This document shows, one piece after another, positions 35,990 to 45,463 of a stretch of 64,000 bases of DNA. The notes under the pieces are model-generated. The model was not told the origin of the DNA, made no database searches, and saw nothing but the letters and a program-made list of their open reading frames with translations. How positions within the stretch are numbered: the first letter of the stretch is position 1; each line of letters opens with the position of its first letter. This DNA is from Saxidomus purpurata (taxonomy: Eukaryota; Mollusca; Bivalvia; Venerida; Veneridae): NCBI GenBank assembly GCA_022818135.1, contig JAFMSR010000001.1, positions 3,934,495-3,998,494 of the forward strand, in the 5' to 3' direction. The position numbers and the translations under genes were made by a program.

Positions 35990-36815
35990 ACTGTTGCTAA
36001 GATTCAAATAACTCCTCTAAGTGGTTACAGAAGTATATGTGCATGGTAGTACCTTGCACATAAAACTTTAACCAAATATTCTAAGTTCAATAAGGGGCAT
36101 AATTTGTAGTAAATTCAGTCAGGAGTTATTTAACTTGATTGTTTGATACCCCTGAACACTATCGGTTGAATTCAAATCAATCTCATAAGTAGTAACTGAA
36201 GTATGTGCATACTAGTACCATGAATGCAAAACTTTAACCAAATTTTCTAACTCAAACAAGCGCCATACTTTGAATTAAATTCATACAAGAGTTATCTTAC
36301 TGACAGTCTGACACTGGGCTGACTTTAATGAAGTTTCAAATCAATCCCATAAGTGGTTACTGATTCAGTGAAATATGTGTATTATAGTACCTTGCATACA
36401 AAACTTTAACCAAACTTTCAAATTTCAACAAGGGCCATAATTTATAATAAATTCAGTCAGGATTTATCTAGCCTGAATGTTTGATACCCCTGAAGACTAT
36501 ATTGAATTTTTAAAACAATCCCATGGTCACTGGTTACTGAAGTATGTGCATGTCAGATAGTACCTTGCATGCAAAACTTTAACCAAATTTTCCAAGTCAA
36601 ACAAGGGCCATAATTAGTACTAAATTCAAACAAGAGTTATCATACTTGACTGTCTGACACCCCTGAAGGCACTTATGAAGTTTCAAATCAATATCATAAG
36701 TGGTTACCTGAGATATGTCCAGTCCATGTACATAGTACCTTGCATGCTAAACTTTAATCAAAGCTGTAACGTCGGCACAGAGGCACAAGTGAGTGTAATA
36801 GCTCTACATATTCTT
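35990..36815 (+). repeat. ~170-bp-unit tandem element upstream of KNTC1
   Basis: About five degenerate units (aactttaaccaaattttc.. aagggccataattt.. gtttgatacccctgaa) ending in cgtcggcacagaggcacaagtg and 'aatagctctacatattc'. Lies just 5' of the first coding exon of KNTC1. Confidence 0.75.
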
Positions 36816-36819
36816 TGAA

Positions 36820-37262
36820 TAGGAGTGATCGTGTTTGCAAACAAAACCCAGTATTGCGCAATAATTTCTACTGATAAGAGATAAATGTTTTATATCATTG
36901 AAAAGCTAATAAAATATACCTTTTATTCATTATTTTCAATTTTTGTTAAGATTCAAAATGAAAAATTCGCGAGCGAATAACTTACACTGTTTTCATAAAT
37001 GATTATAGCAGCAACAAGCCGTTACGAAAAATCAAGTGTCATTAAAAACGGTATTTAATTCAAAAGTGATATTTTGATGTAAAAATATGAGTATCAAGAG
37101 CATGTCATAACTTTTTGAATTTTAAAAATCCTTCAGATAGCAAAAAAGTTATAAAAATTCAAAAATTCCTTTCCGATACATAAGCATTGTAAACACAACT
37201 GTTATTGCCCACCAGCAATCTTATCAAAATTGCCGTGTGACGTCACGGCGATCACTCCTATA
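36820..37262. mobile_element. MITE with AGGAGTGATCG ends
   Basis: Left end TAGGAGTGATCGTG and right end GGCGATCACTCCTA form a terminal inverted repeat ~440 bp apart, bordered by TA. The right end holds a perfect TGACGTCA. No coding capacity. Confidence 0.6.
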
Positions 37263-37416
37263 GTCAAGTTAAAAACAATCTTAGGTCAACATTGAATTAA
37301 CTGTACTTAACTGCACCCCTGTCCCCTTTAAGGCCCTCATTTCTACATTTTCTTACATTTCAATTGTTACAGACAAAAAATAACAGGCTTACAGTATTTT
37401 TTTTTGTTGTGTTGAC

Positions 37417-37443
37417 CAGGGTCCGTGTATTATACGGACCCTG
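37417..37443. repeat. 27-bp near-perfect palindrome
   Basis: CAGGGTCCGTGTATTATACGGACCCTG can form a 10-bp stem hairpin. No flanking element was identified. Confidence 0.8.
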
Positions 37444-37930
37444 TGTTGACATCAATTATTTTCAGATTTTGACAGCTGCCAGGCAGTTTAATAGTGATAA
37501 TATGCGGTTAATCTGGTCATAATTTACTGACAAGCATGAATTAACATACAAATTATGAGAATTTGTAATTAACTTATAATTAACTTACAAACTGTGAGAA
37601 TTTTACCCGAGTAACATACTTACATTTCTACATAGAAATAAATTTGCAAATTTTTCACTTTTCAAACGCCCGCCGTTTTACTCATCACGTAAAAACCGAT
37701 CAATCCGAAAATTTTCAATATGGCTGCGCCCATGGCTTGCCGACGATGTTGTCGTTATTTATCATTCAGAAGAAAAACTCAACTATTACAGTTTCATTTC
37801 AGATCAAAATTAGCATTTCAAAGGGCATTTAATTCGTCTAGGTTCTCCGAAAAAATTACAATCGATAGAAACAAAGAGTAAGAGATGATAATTATATTCG
37901 TCATTAGTTTTCGCGTGTAATTTTTACAAA

Positions 37931-38794
37931 GGCAGTGGCTAGAGTTACGGTACCGTAACTCTAGCCCCCGAGTCTAGAGTTACGGAAGTTCCGTATCTCT
38001 AGCAAAACCCTAAGAGGAAAGGCTAGAGTTACGGAAGTTTATAAAGGTATATGTATGTTGCTTTAAATATGCATGATAATGTTTTGTAAATATTTCACCT
38101 GTAATAGTGAATAAACCGATCTGTTGGCAAATGCAGCGACTTCCTAGCCGCCATTTTGGTAATACATAAATATCGGAAATATCATTGTTATCTTCGTCTT
38201 TACTTGAGTGTGCCATTGCAGTTGGACAATTATATCACATGTTGTGCAAAGCATGATAGAAGTTAAGTAAAATGTGTTGTTTTTGTATTTAATTTTCTGA
38301 CTACATTTAAGCCATGCCACGAGAAGGCACTCAAATCGAGACAAAAAGGTAAGATCGAAAGTGCAGCTGTTAAATTTAAAAATTAATCTTAATTTTATTT
38401 TTTGGTTTACGTTTTTCGTACTCTTCGAATTCTAATATTCTTCTTTTCTTTATCTTACTATTGTTTAATTAACGTTCTTTGTAAACAGAATACGTAAATA
38501 TGTGCAAGAATATACAACATGACAATGATAGTTCCGATATTAGCAACATAATAAATTATAACCAAAATGGCGCCTGTGAAATTGTCGTACATACAACAGA
38601 TCAGTTTATTCACGAATAGTGGTAAAATATTTAAGTTTACAATACATTATCATGCATATATAAAAGCAATATACATACCTTTATAAACTTCCGTAACTCT
38701 AGCCTTTCCTCTTAGGGTTTTGCTAGAGATACGGAACTTCCGTAACTCTAGACTCGGGGGCTAGAGTTACGGTACCGTAACTCTAGCCACTGCC
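37931..38794. mobile_element. Mutator-like foldback element with 9-bp target duplication
   Basis: 864 bp flanked by a perfect direct repeat TTTTACAAA (37922-37930 and 38795-38803). Arms of ~155 bp (GGCAGTGGCTAGAGTTACGG..) are almost identical inverted copies. Each arm contains the 12-mer CTAGAGTTACGG several times in both orientations, including a perfect 30-bp palindrome with a GGTACC centre. Nine-base duplications and long TIRs are typical of MULEs. The inside holds a CpG-containing segment with opposed short ATG-led reading frames (minus from ~38216, plus from 38314 with a GTAAGA donor), possibly captured gene 5' ends; that is speculative. Confidence 0.78.
38120..38350. other. possible captured bidirectional gene start inside the foldback
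   Basis: Minus strand: MAHSSKDEDNNDISDIYVLP from an ATG at 38216. Plus strand: MPREGTQIETK from 38314, ending at a splice donor AG|GTAAGA. I recognise neither. Opposed short starts with donors inside a Mutator-like element would fit gene-fragment capture, but chance is also possible. Confidence 0.25.
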
Positions 38795-39050
38795 TTTTAC
38801 AAAAACACCACATTAGTTTGGCACCATTTGTTTGACGTAATTGTAAGATAACATAAGTTATGGCGCAAACTTTTTCTTCTCAATTTTAGTAGAAAAGTGT
38901 TTGTTCTATGAGAAAAAACCATGACAGTATTCTGATAACCACCAGACGGTGACTTAAATTTAATCATATTTATTAGACATATGGTGCATTTTCAAATAAA
39001 TTACTTGAAGGTCCCATTGATTGAAAAATTTTCTTTTTAGCATTTGAATA

Positions 39051-39330
39051 TTATTCGTCAGCAAATGCAAATTTGATAATTTTTAACGAAAAATACCGAG
39101 TGGTTACCTGTCCGTAAGCCCCTAAAGTTCTCAAAAAACACACCTGTACGGAAAGTGACGATAATATTTCCGGAAACCTACGAGCGGCAGTTTCGGAATC
39201 GCTAACCTGGAGTGACGTCATAAGCAGTACAATCGTGGCGGATAACAGGTACTCTGACAACAACGAAAGCGATAATTCCATCTTATTAGGCATCTTCAGA
39301 GAGTAGAGATGGGGATATGTTGAGCCCGTG
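39051..39330 (-). promoter_or_regulatory. candidate KNTC1 promoter / 5' non-coding exon
   Basis: CpG-enriched block in otherwise AT-rich DNA with a perfect CRE octamer TGACGTCA at 39213-39220 and a plausible minus-strand donor CCAG|GTTAGC beside it. An upstream non-coding exon is required because the KNTC1 start-codon exon begins at a splice acceptor. An 80-codon open frame starting MPNKMELSLSLLSEYLL overlaps but resembles nothing I know. Confidence 0.4.
39213..39220. promoter_or_regulatory. CRE octamer TGACGTCA
   Basis: Perfect palindromic CREB/ATF site in the CpG-enriched block upstream of KNTC1. Confidence 0.55.
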
Positions 39331-41150
39331 ACGTATAGAACGAAGTCCGTGTAATGTTATAAAATTATTTGATTAAAGTATAAAAATACAGCAGTTATGT
39401 CGAGTTTTTTTATATGCAAATGACACCGACTTCTGTTTCTGTTTGTTTCTATCAAAATGAAATCTATGTTTCATTCTTAAATGTGTAAGAATGTATCGAA
39501 GCGATCTAAATGTAAGCATGCACGTGACTTACAAACTATACAAATATGGACGATATTATTTCCATTGACGATGAAAATGAGAACACAAATGCCCGATCTA
39601 ATTACAATATCTAAAATGATGAGCTTGATTTTTCATGACACGTTTTCTTGTGGGTAGTTTTATGAATTAGATTTACAACTGAATTAAGAATGTAAATCAA
39701 AATAGTTTACACGATTTTGTTGGTTAAAAAACAATTCTGACGCAAATCTATTTGAAAACTCATTATAATTAAAAGCACGATATCTACCTAAATACGTGTC
39801 AGATTTCACTTTAAGCAAAATATTTCATTCCAGTACATAAAATGTGTCATAAGCAACCAAAATGATACACTTTCTACATTAATAGGGTTGCTGGAAACTT
39901 TCTTTTTGCTGAATTGCTTTTTACCAAGTTGTTAATATTTATGTTTTTCAAGATTGAAACTTTGAATCATAATTAATGGTTTCATAATTTTAATTGGGCA
40001 CTTTGCATGTTAATAATCTATATTGTTGTTGTATATTGTTGTGTAACTATCAAATGCAATTGACCAGTGTGCAATATGCAATAATGTGTGACCAGTTAGA
40101 TTGCTGGCAGGGGGGCGCCAATTAACAACAAATCATATCGCATCCTTTGTTGTGACTTATGCCCTTGGGCTAGATTTACTGTAATTCCTTCAATGGTTAG
40201 ATCTACGCTAATTATTTACCATGGCGACGTTGTTAAAACAACAACAACAACAACAAATTTTATTAAGCATTTAAGCATTACAATGCTTCTTGCCACGTAA
40301 CTTTAATTAAAACGAGATATTGTTAAGGATTTGAAACTTTTATGGATTACTGGAGTGTTCCACACCATGTAAGTTAAACTTCTAGTAGAGTAACTGTTTT
40401 ATTCTATAAAGGGCCTTTGTTCTACATTATTTCATTTAAATGATTTTGAATATAAATGCCAGTTTTTTTTATAAAGACTAGATCTTAAAAACATGTGTCT
40501 TAAATAATAATAATAATATTTTGTAATAAAAACATTTTGTAACAAAAGTTTCAACCTAATGTCCTCGTATATGATGTAATTGGGCATGATTTAAGTTATA
40601 CAAGTAAAGTTGCACTTGGGGAAATCTACATTGGAAAAGTTTGTAACAAACAAAGTCTTAAACTTATTCCTAAAGAAAATAATTAAATTGAATACATCGA
40701 GATCATTCTACAAAGGCCGAATTTAAAATACATTTTCTGTCTTTTCTTGTCGTGCATGAGCGACTGAGCGGACATTCAACGCTTTGACCGTTTCACGCAG
40801 TTACTAATCTAGAATTTTGAAACGTTCGTCATACAGTCACATGAAGTTCGGACCCGAAAAGTTATATATTAAACACCACGGGCCGACCATAAAACATATA
40901 TAATTCGTATTATATATGCTTGATAGTCGGGCCGGAGTGTTTTATAAGAATGACTTTCCAGGGCCCAAACTTCATGCGACTGCGGTTCGTCCCTATTGTC
41001 TTAGTCACTGATTTTTTATATTAGAGTCCCAAGGTTACTGGTGTAGGCTTATTCTCTCACTCCATTTGTTGCTGCATCCACCCAGAACACACCAAGCGCC
41101 TCCCATTTACAAAAATAATATAAATTCTAAGTTAGTCGTGTTTTTACACG
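39331..41150. other. intergenic AT-rich DNA
   Basis: Contains an (AAC)n run at ~40236-40255 and nothing else recognisable. No targeting-peptide exon for PNPT1 was found in it. Confidence 0.5.
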
Positions 41151-41209
41151 GAGTTTTGTGTGCTCGTTTACTATAATCAATGTAACGGATCTTTCTCGAG
41201 TACTGCAAG

Positions 41210-41217
41210 TGACGTCA
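41210..41217. promoter_or_regulatory. CRE octamer TGACGTCA
   Basis: Perfect palindromic CREB/ATF site in a second CpG-enriched block (41150-41360) between the two genes. Confidence 0.5.
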
Positions 41218-41650
41218 CACGGAAACTTTTCCGATATTTTACGGAAGTCGCCGAGGATCGTAATATTTGCGTTTCGGTGAAATACCGGCCAATTTGTATT
41301 GGTGATTTATGTCCCAATAAACACGTTTCTTGTCGAAAATTTCCGCCCAACTGGGTTCAGTGCACTTAATTAACAAATGGCTTACAAAATATTAACATGT
41401 GAAATTTTCAATCAATGGGACCTTTGAGTAGTAACTTGAATAACCTTTGCGCATGCCCTTAATCTCTGATCTACCCAACCGATGTAATACCCATCTTCCT
41501 ACGATTTGACCAGAATACATTCTGTTTTTACTCGAGTAACTTATTCAAAAATGCCCAATGTATTCCTGTCAATTTGTGGGCAACATGAGTTGGTTAGATC
41601 AGAGTTGAAGCGCATGCGCAAATGTTACTCGAGTAACTTATTTGAAAATG

Positions 41651-42283
41651 CCATGCAGGGGGGTGAACGTAGTCCCGTTTCTTCAGAGGGTTAAGCGACG
41701 AACCGGTATCTGCGGAGGAAAAATGGCGGATTGTGTTGTTTGAAAATGAAAGTAGAGCCATATTTTGACGTGTAAGTAGACTTTTAGCATACTTTGAAAT
41801 CTTTGAGTACTTTCATCAGGTGAAGAAATATATTATCTTCAATCGGCTTTTCGCTTTAGCTTCGCAGGTGCCATACTTAGCCTGTTTGCTTGAACATTGT
41901 CCGCAACGATCGATGTTTACAAATGCAAAACGATCGACTCTCGGTATTCTTATTTCATTTCCAAGGCAAAAACAAAGACTCTGTACTTTGTTTTACAAGT
42001 TATCATTGCAGCTATACCGGCTGTAAATTGTTGTGCCGGTGACAGTGACTATATGGACTATATGGCCGGAAAAAATAGTATTATGCACTTTTTTGTCTCT
42101 GCAGAGAGTATTACGCAAGTTTTGGTATCTGCTGTCGTTAATTGATAATCGCCATACTTACCCGTTTGACGGCTATTTACGCATAATGTCCATCATACTC
42201 ATGCGTTTGCAAGAACACGGCTATAAGCAGATTATAAGAACAGTTTGAACTGAACATACGTCCGTTTTCTCATGTACAATGTC
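41651..42283. repeat. 633-bp inverted-repeat arm, left
   Basis: Starts CCATGCAGGGGGGTGAACGTAG and ends at acaatgtc; the reverse complement occurs at 44531-45163 at the same length with only scattered differences. It contains 'ggaggaaaaATGGCGG', a Kozak-like start, and a short ATG frame ending at a strong donor GT|GTAAGT (41771). Overlapping ORFs here are mirrored in the other arm and look non-coding. Confidence 0.95.
41746..41771 (+). CDS. candidate first coding exon (phase-compatible with PNPT1)
   Basis: ATG frame MKVEPYFD plus GT, then donor GTAAGT. Exit phase 2 matches the entry phase of the first certain PNPT1 exon at 45406, giving ..[14 protein letters not shown]. There is no mitochondrial targeting sequence, and the same exon exists inverted at 45043-45068, so it may instead be the leader of the hAT-like unit between the arms. 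Confidence 0.25.
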
Positions 42284-42501
42284 GACAATAAAATGTTTTC
42301 AACAACTTCATAAAAAGGTGACTACACTCCTTCTGCCACTAGTTCTATCGCAGTACTCAATCTTGTGGCCCTAGGTAATTATATCTCATTGACCATGGTA
42401 ATTAAATGACAACAATAATTGAGAAAGTCCCTTCGTCGATAATAATGATTATCATAATTATGTCTTATTTACATTTCAGTATGGTCAAATTTGATTCATA
42501 G

Positions 42502-43130
42502 AAAGAAGTCAATGAAGTGTATGGACACCAGTATATGAACATTTTAGATGTTATGGATCTTATCATGACTACGAGTCCTAGTAGTGCTGAAAAAGAAAGG
42601 GGGTTTTCCATGATGTAACTTGTAAAAACCAAAAGTTACATGCCCCAAATGTTGAGAACTTTGACCCCAGAGATGCTATTTATTTGTGGCATAGTGATGG
42701 AAATAGAACAAGAAGAATGAACTTCAATGACAAGTCAGTGAGAAACCCAGCTGTGTTCTTGGTAGTACAACAAGAGGCTGAACCAGTACAGAAAGGTCCC
42801 ACAGTTGAGGTCACAGTCAATCAACTAGAAAGCTTCCTGTCTCAACCCAGCTCTCTTATGGATGTAAATGTTGCTGAACCAGACATAAATGGTATATCTC
42901 AGCCTTCTAAAACTGTTGAAGTAGAATGTCAAACTGACCATATCAACTCTCAAGAAGCAGGCACACAAACATTTGCAAATGTTTACTACTCTTACTCAAG
43001 AAGACTGATGTCATCTGAAGGATGCCTTGAGAAATACTATTCATCTGATGATGAAACTGACAGTTCTGACTCTGACCTTGATTCTGTTTTAGAAGGGGAT
43101 GTAGTATTTTCCAAGTTGATGGATTCATAG
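42502..43130 (+). pseudogene. decayed hAT-type transposase C-terminus
   Basis: One frame (42502-42618) reads LDVMDLIMTTSPSSAEKERG followed by FSMM and a stop, the signature of the hAT dimerisation domain (SA-x-x-ERGFS). After the stop and a frame change, the next frame contains HAPNVENFDPRDAIYLW and GNRTRRMNF, the usual C-terminal continuation of that family. It then runs into a 148-codon ORF (42684-43130) ending in an acidic, Ser/Asp-rich tail (SSDDETDSSDSDLDSVLEGD). AATAAA signals follow at ~43199 and ~43246. It lies between the inverted arms. The N-terminal and catalytic parts are absent, so it is a remnant or a retained C-terminal ORF. Confidence 0.6.
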
Positions 43131-43652
43131 AGACTGTTGAATTGTTCAACGTGCTTGTAGTGTGACAGTACCTGTGTACTTTGCACTTAAATGAGAAAAT
43201 AAATGTTAATTAATTAAGTACATGTATGCTTGTTGTATAACATAATAAACATTTTCCGATATGAATTTGCGTAATTGTATTATTGAAATAGTTGGACAAC
43301 CACATTTTTCTCTGGGCCACCATGATTCAATAGTTAATGGTCCAGTTGGCCACCAGGCTGAAAATGTTAGTCTTTATCCCTGCTTCGACAATCAGTCAAC
43401 GCTATTATACACCTCAAAAGGGATATCAAAGTCTAATAGCCTGTCGATCGCTACATGAGCTTTAATCACAATACCAGTATCTAGCGAAGGCATTTTTAAG
43501 CCAAATACATCATCACAATTTTGCATTGTAGAGCAACAACATGTGTCTGGAGTAACTAGTTGTCCAAAACGCATGTAAATGACTTGGCGGGTGAGGTAAA
43601 CAGTTTTGAATTTTCAATGTCAGATGTTTATAGCAACAAGTAAAGATATACA

Positions 43653-44308
43653 GGATAATTGTTGGTTTAGGTGTAATATCAAGTTATGATTTACATTGAT
43701 ACCAACAATTTTTCTGTTAAATTTATGTCTGTAACAATACTTTTGTTAACTTTGTTTCAATAAAATGTCGAAAATCGCCGAAAACGTCATCACATATTAA
43801 CGACGCCATCGTCGTTGTTTGACTGTTACCGACATTCATTACGCTCATTATACATTTAGATGTTAATCCTGGTAGAATATTTTGATAACTATCACAGGGA
43901 GTTTGTCGATATATAAAGTCCACCATCATAATTCGATAATCCACCGAAACACATAAAATAGAGGATAATTGTTGGTTTCGATGTAAGATCACGATATAAT
44001 TTCACCGAGTGGGCACCAAAAGTGACTTTTTCACGAGGACTGTTTATTTTATGTCTCAAACTTTACTTTTGTTCAGTTTATTTCAATAAAGTGTCGAAAT
44101 CGGGGGAAACGTCTTCAGAAAGCATCGCAAGCATGACGTCATTTTAACGACGCCATCATCATATGGATTCCGGCATTCATGCTCGGTATACCTTTTGACG
44201 TTAATCTAGATAACATATTTTGATAATTTCACTGCGTGGACAGTGAGTTTGTCGGTATATATAGTCCACCATCATAATTCGATAATCCACCGAAACGCAT
44301 AAAATAAA
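43653..44308 (+). repeat. direct duplication of ~310-345 bp
   Basis: Two copies (43653-43962 and 43963-44308) both starting ggataattgttggttt and ending 'catcataattcgataatccaccgaaac(a/g)cataaaata'. They lie in the spacer of the large inverted repeat. Confidence 0.85.
44134..44141. promoter_or_regulatory. CRE octamer TGACGTCA
   Basis: Perfect site inside the second copy of a direct duplication in the spacer of the large inverted repeat. Confidence 0.45.
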
Positions 44309-44530
44309 TATTAATAGTTTGGATATATGTCTATAATAATACGTACTGATGAACATTAAGAATATTACTCGTATATAACGACCTAAAAGCGCTAATACGT
44401 TGTCACTAGACTTTTGTTTAGGTGCTAACAGACTCTGAATGTTGTTGATATCTAAACAAATTAGACGTATATTTTAATGACATATTACAACGGATGTTAT
44501 AAATTTTGTACCTAACACATTTTTGTTTTT

Positions 44531-45163
44531 GACATTGTACATGAGAAAACGGACGTATATTCGGTTCAAAATGTTCTTATAATCTGCTTATAACGGTGTT
44601 TATGCAAATGTGTGTGTATGATGGACATTATGCGTAAATGGTCGTCAAACGGGTACGTATAGCGATTGAAAATTAACAAAGGCAGATACCAAAACTTGCG
44701 TAATACTCTCTGCAGAGACAAAAAAGTGCATAATACTATTTTTTCCGGCCATATAGTCCATATAGTCACTGTCACCGGCACAACCATTTACAGTGGGTAT
44801 AGCTGCAATGATAACTTGTAAAACAAAGTACAAAGCCCTTGTTTTTGCCTTGGAAATGAAATAAGAATACCGAGAGTCGATCGTTTTGTATTTGTAAACC
44901 TCGATCGTTGCGGACAATGTTCAAGCAAACAGGCTAAGTATGGCACCTGCGAAGCTAAAACGAAAAGCCGATTGAAGATAATATATTTCTTCACCTGATG
45001 AAAGTACTCAAAGATTTCAAAGTATGCTAAAAGTCTACTTACACGTCAAAATATGGCTCTACTTTCATTTTCAAACAACACAATCCGCCATTTTTCCTCC
45101 GCAGATACCGGTTCGTCGCTTAACCCTCTGAAGAAACGGGGCTACGTTCACCCCCCTGCATGG
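44531..45163. repeat. 633-bp inverted-repeat arm, right
   Basis: Reverse complement of 41651-42283; ends CTACGTTCACCCCCCTGCATGG at 45163. The mirrored first exon and donor lie at 45043-45068 on the minus strand. Confidence 0.95.
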
Positions 45164-45405
45164 ACAATTGTTAAATGATTTTGATTTTTCATATATTGCC
45201 TGTATCATGTCAACAAATTAGATCCTCAAAAATGACCTGCATTTGAGCAAAGAGTACAGAATTATTCCATGGAATCAACTCACAGAAGTGTGAGGAACTG
45301 AGAACCAAACATAAAATTACAATTCTTTTCATGTATCAGTGATTTAATGTCCATTAACAGTTGAGACATCATAGCCCTCTTGTAATTATTCAATATTGTT
45401 TGTAG

Positions 45406-45463
45406 GCTTCTCCTTGAGTCTGGTTACATGGCAAAATTTGCAGATGGTTCTATTGTAGCTAAG
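45406..45463 (+). CDS. PNPT1: PNPT1 first certain exon
   Basis: 58 bp, acceptor TTTGTAG, donor AAG|GTAAGC. Encodes [19 protein letters not shown], the start of RNase PH domain 1. Entry phase requires two bases from an upstream exon. Confidence 0.93.

Noticed and set aside
39051..39293. MPNKMELSLSLLSEYLL.. as a secreted or membrane protein
   Set aside because: A hydrophobic start alone is weak; a splice donor and CRE in the same block fit a KNTC1 5' non-coding exon better. Joined to the KNTC1 start exon, it would be out of frame.
41820..42248. Overlapping 68-82-codon ORFs in the inverted arms
   Set aside because: Present in both arms in three frames, with no recognisable domain; more likely 5' flanking or intronic sequence.
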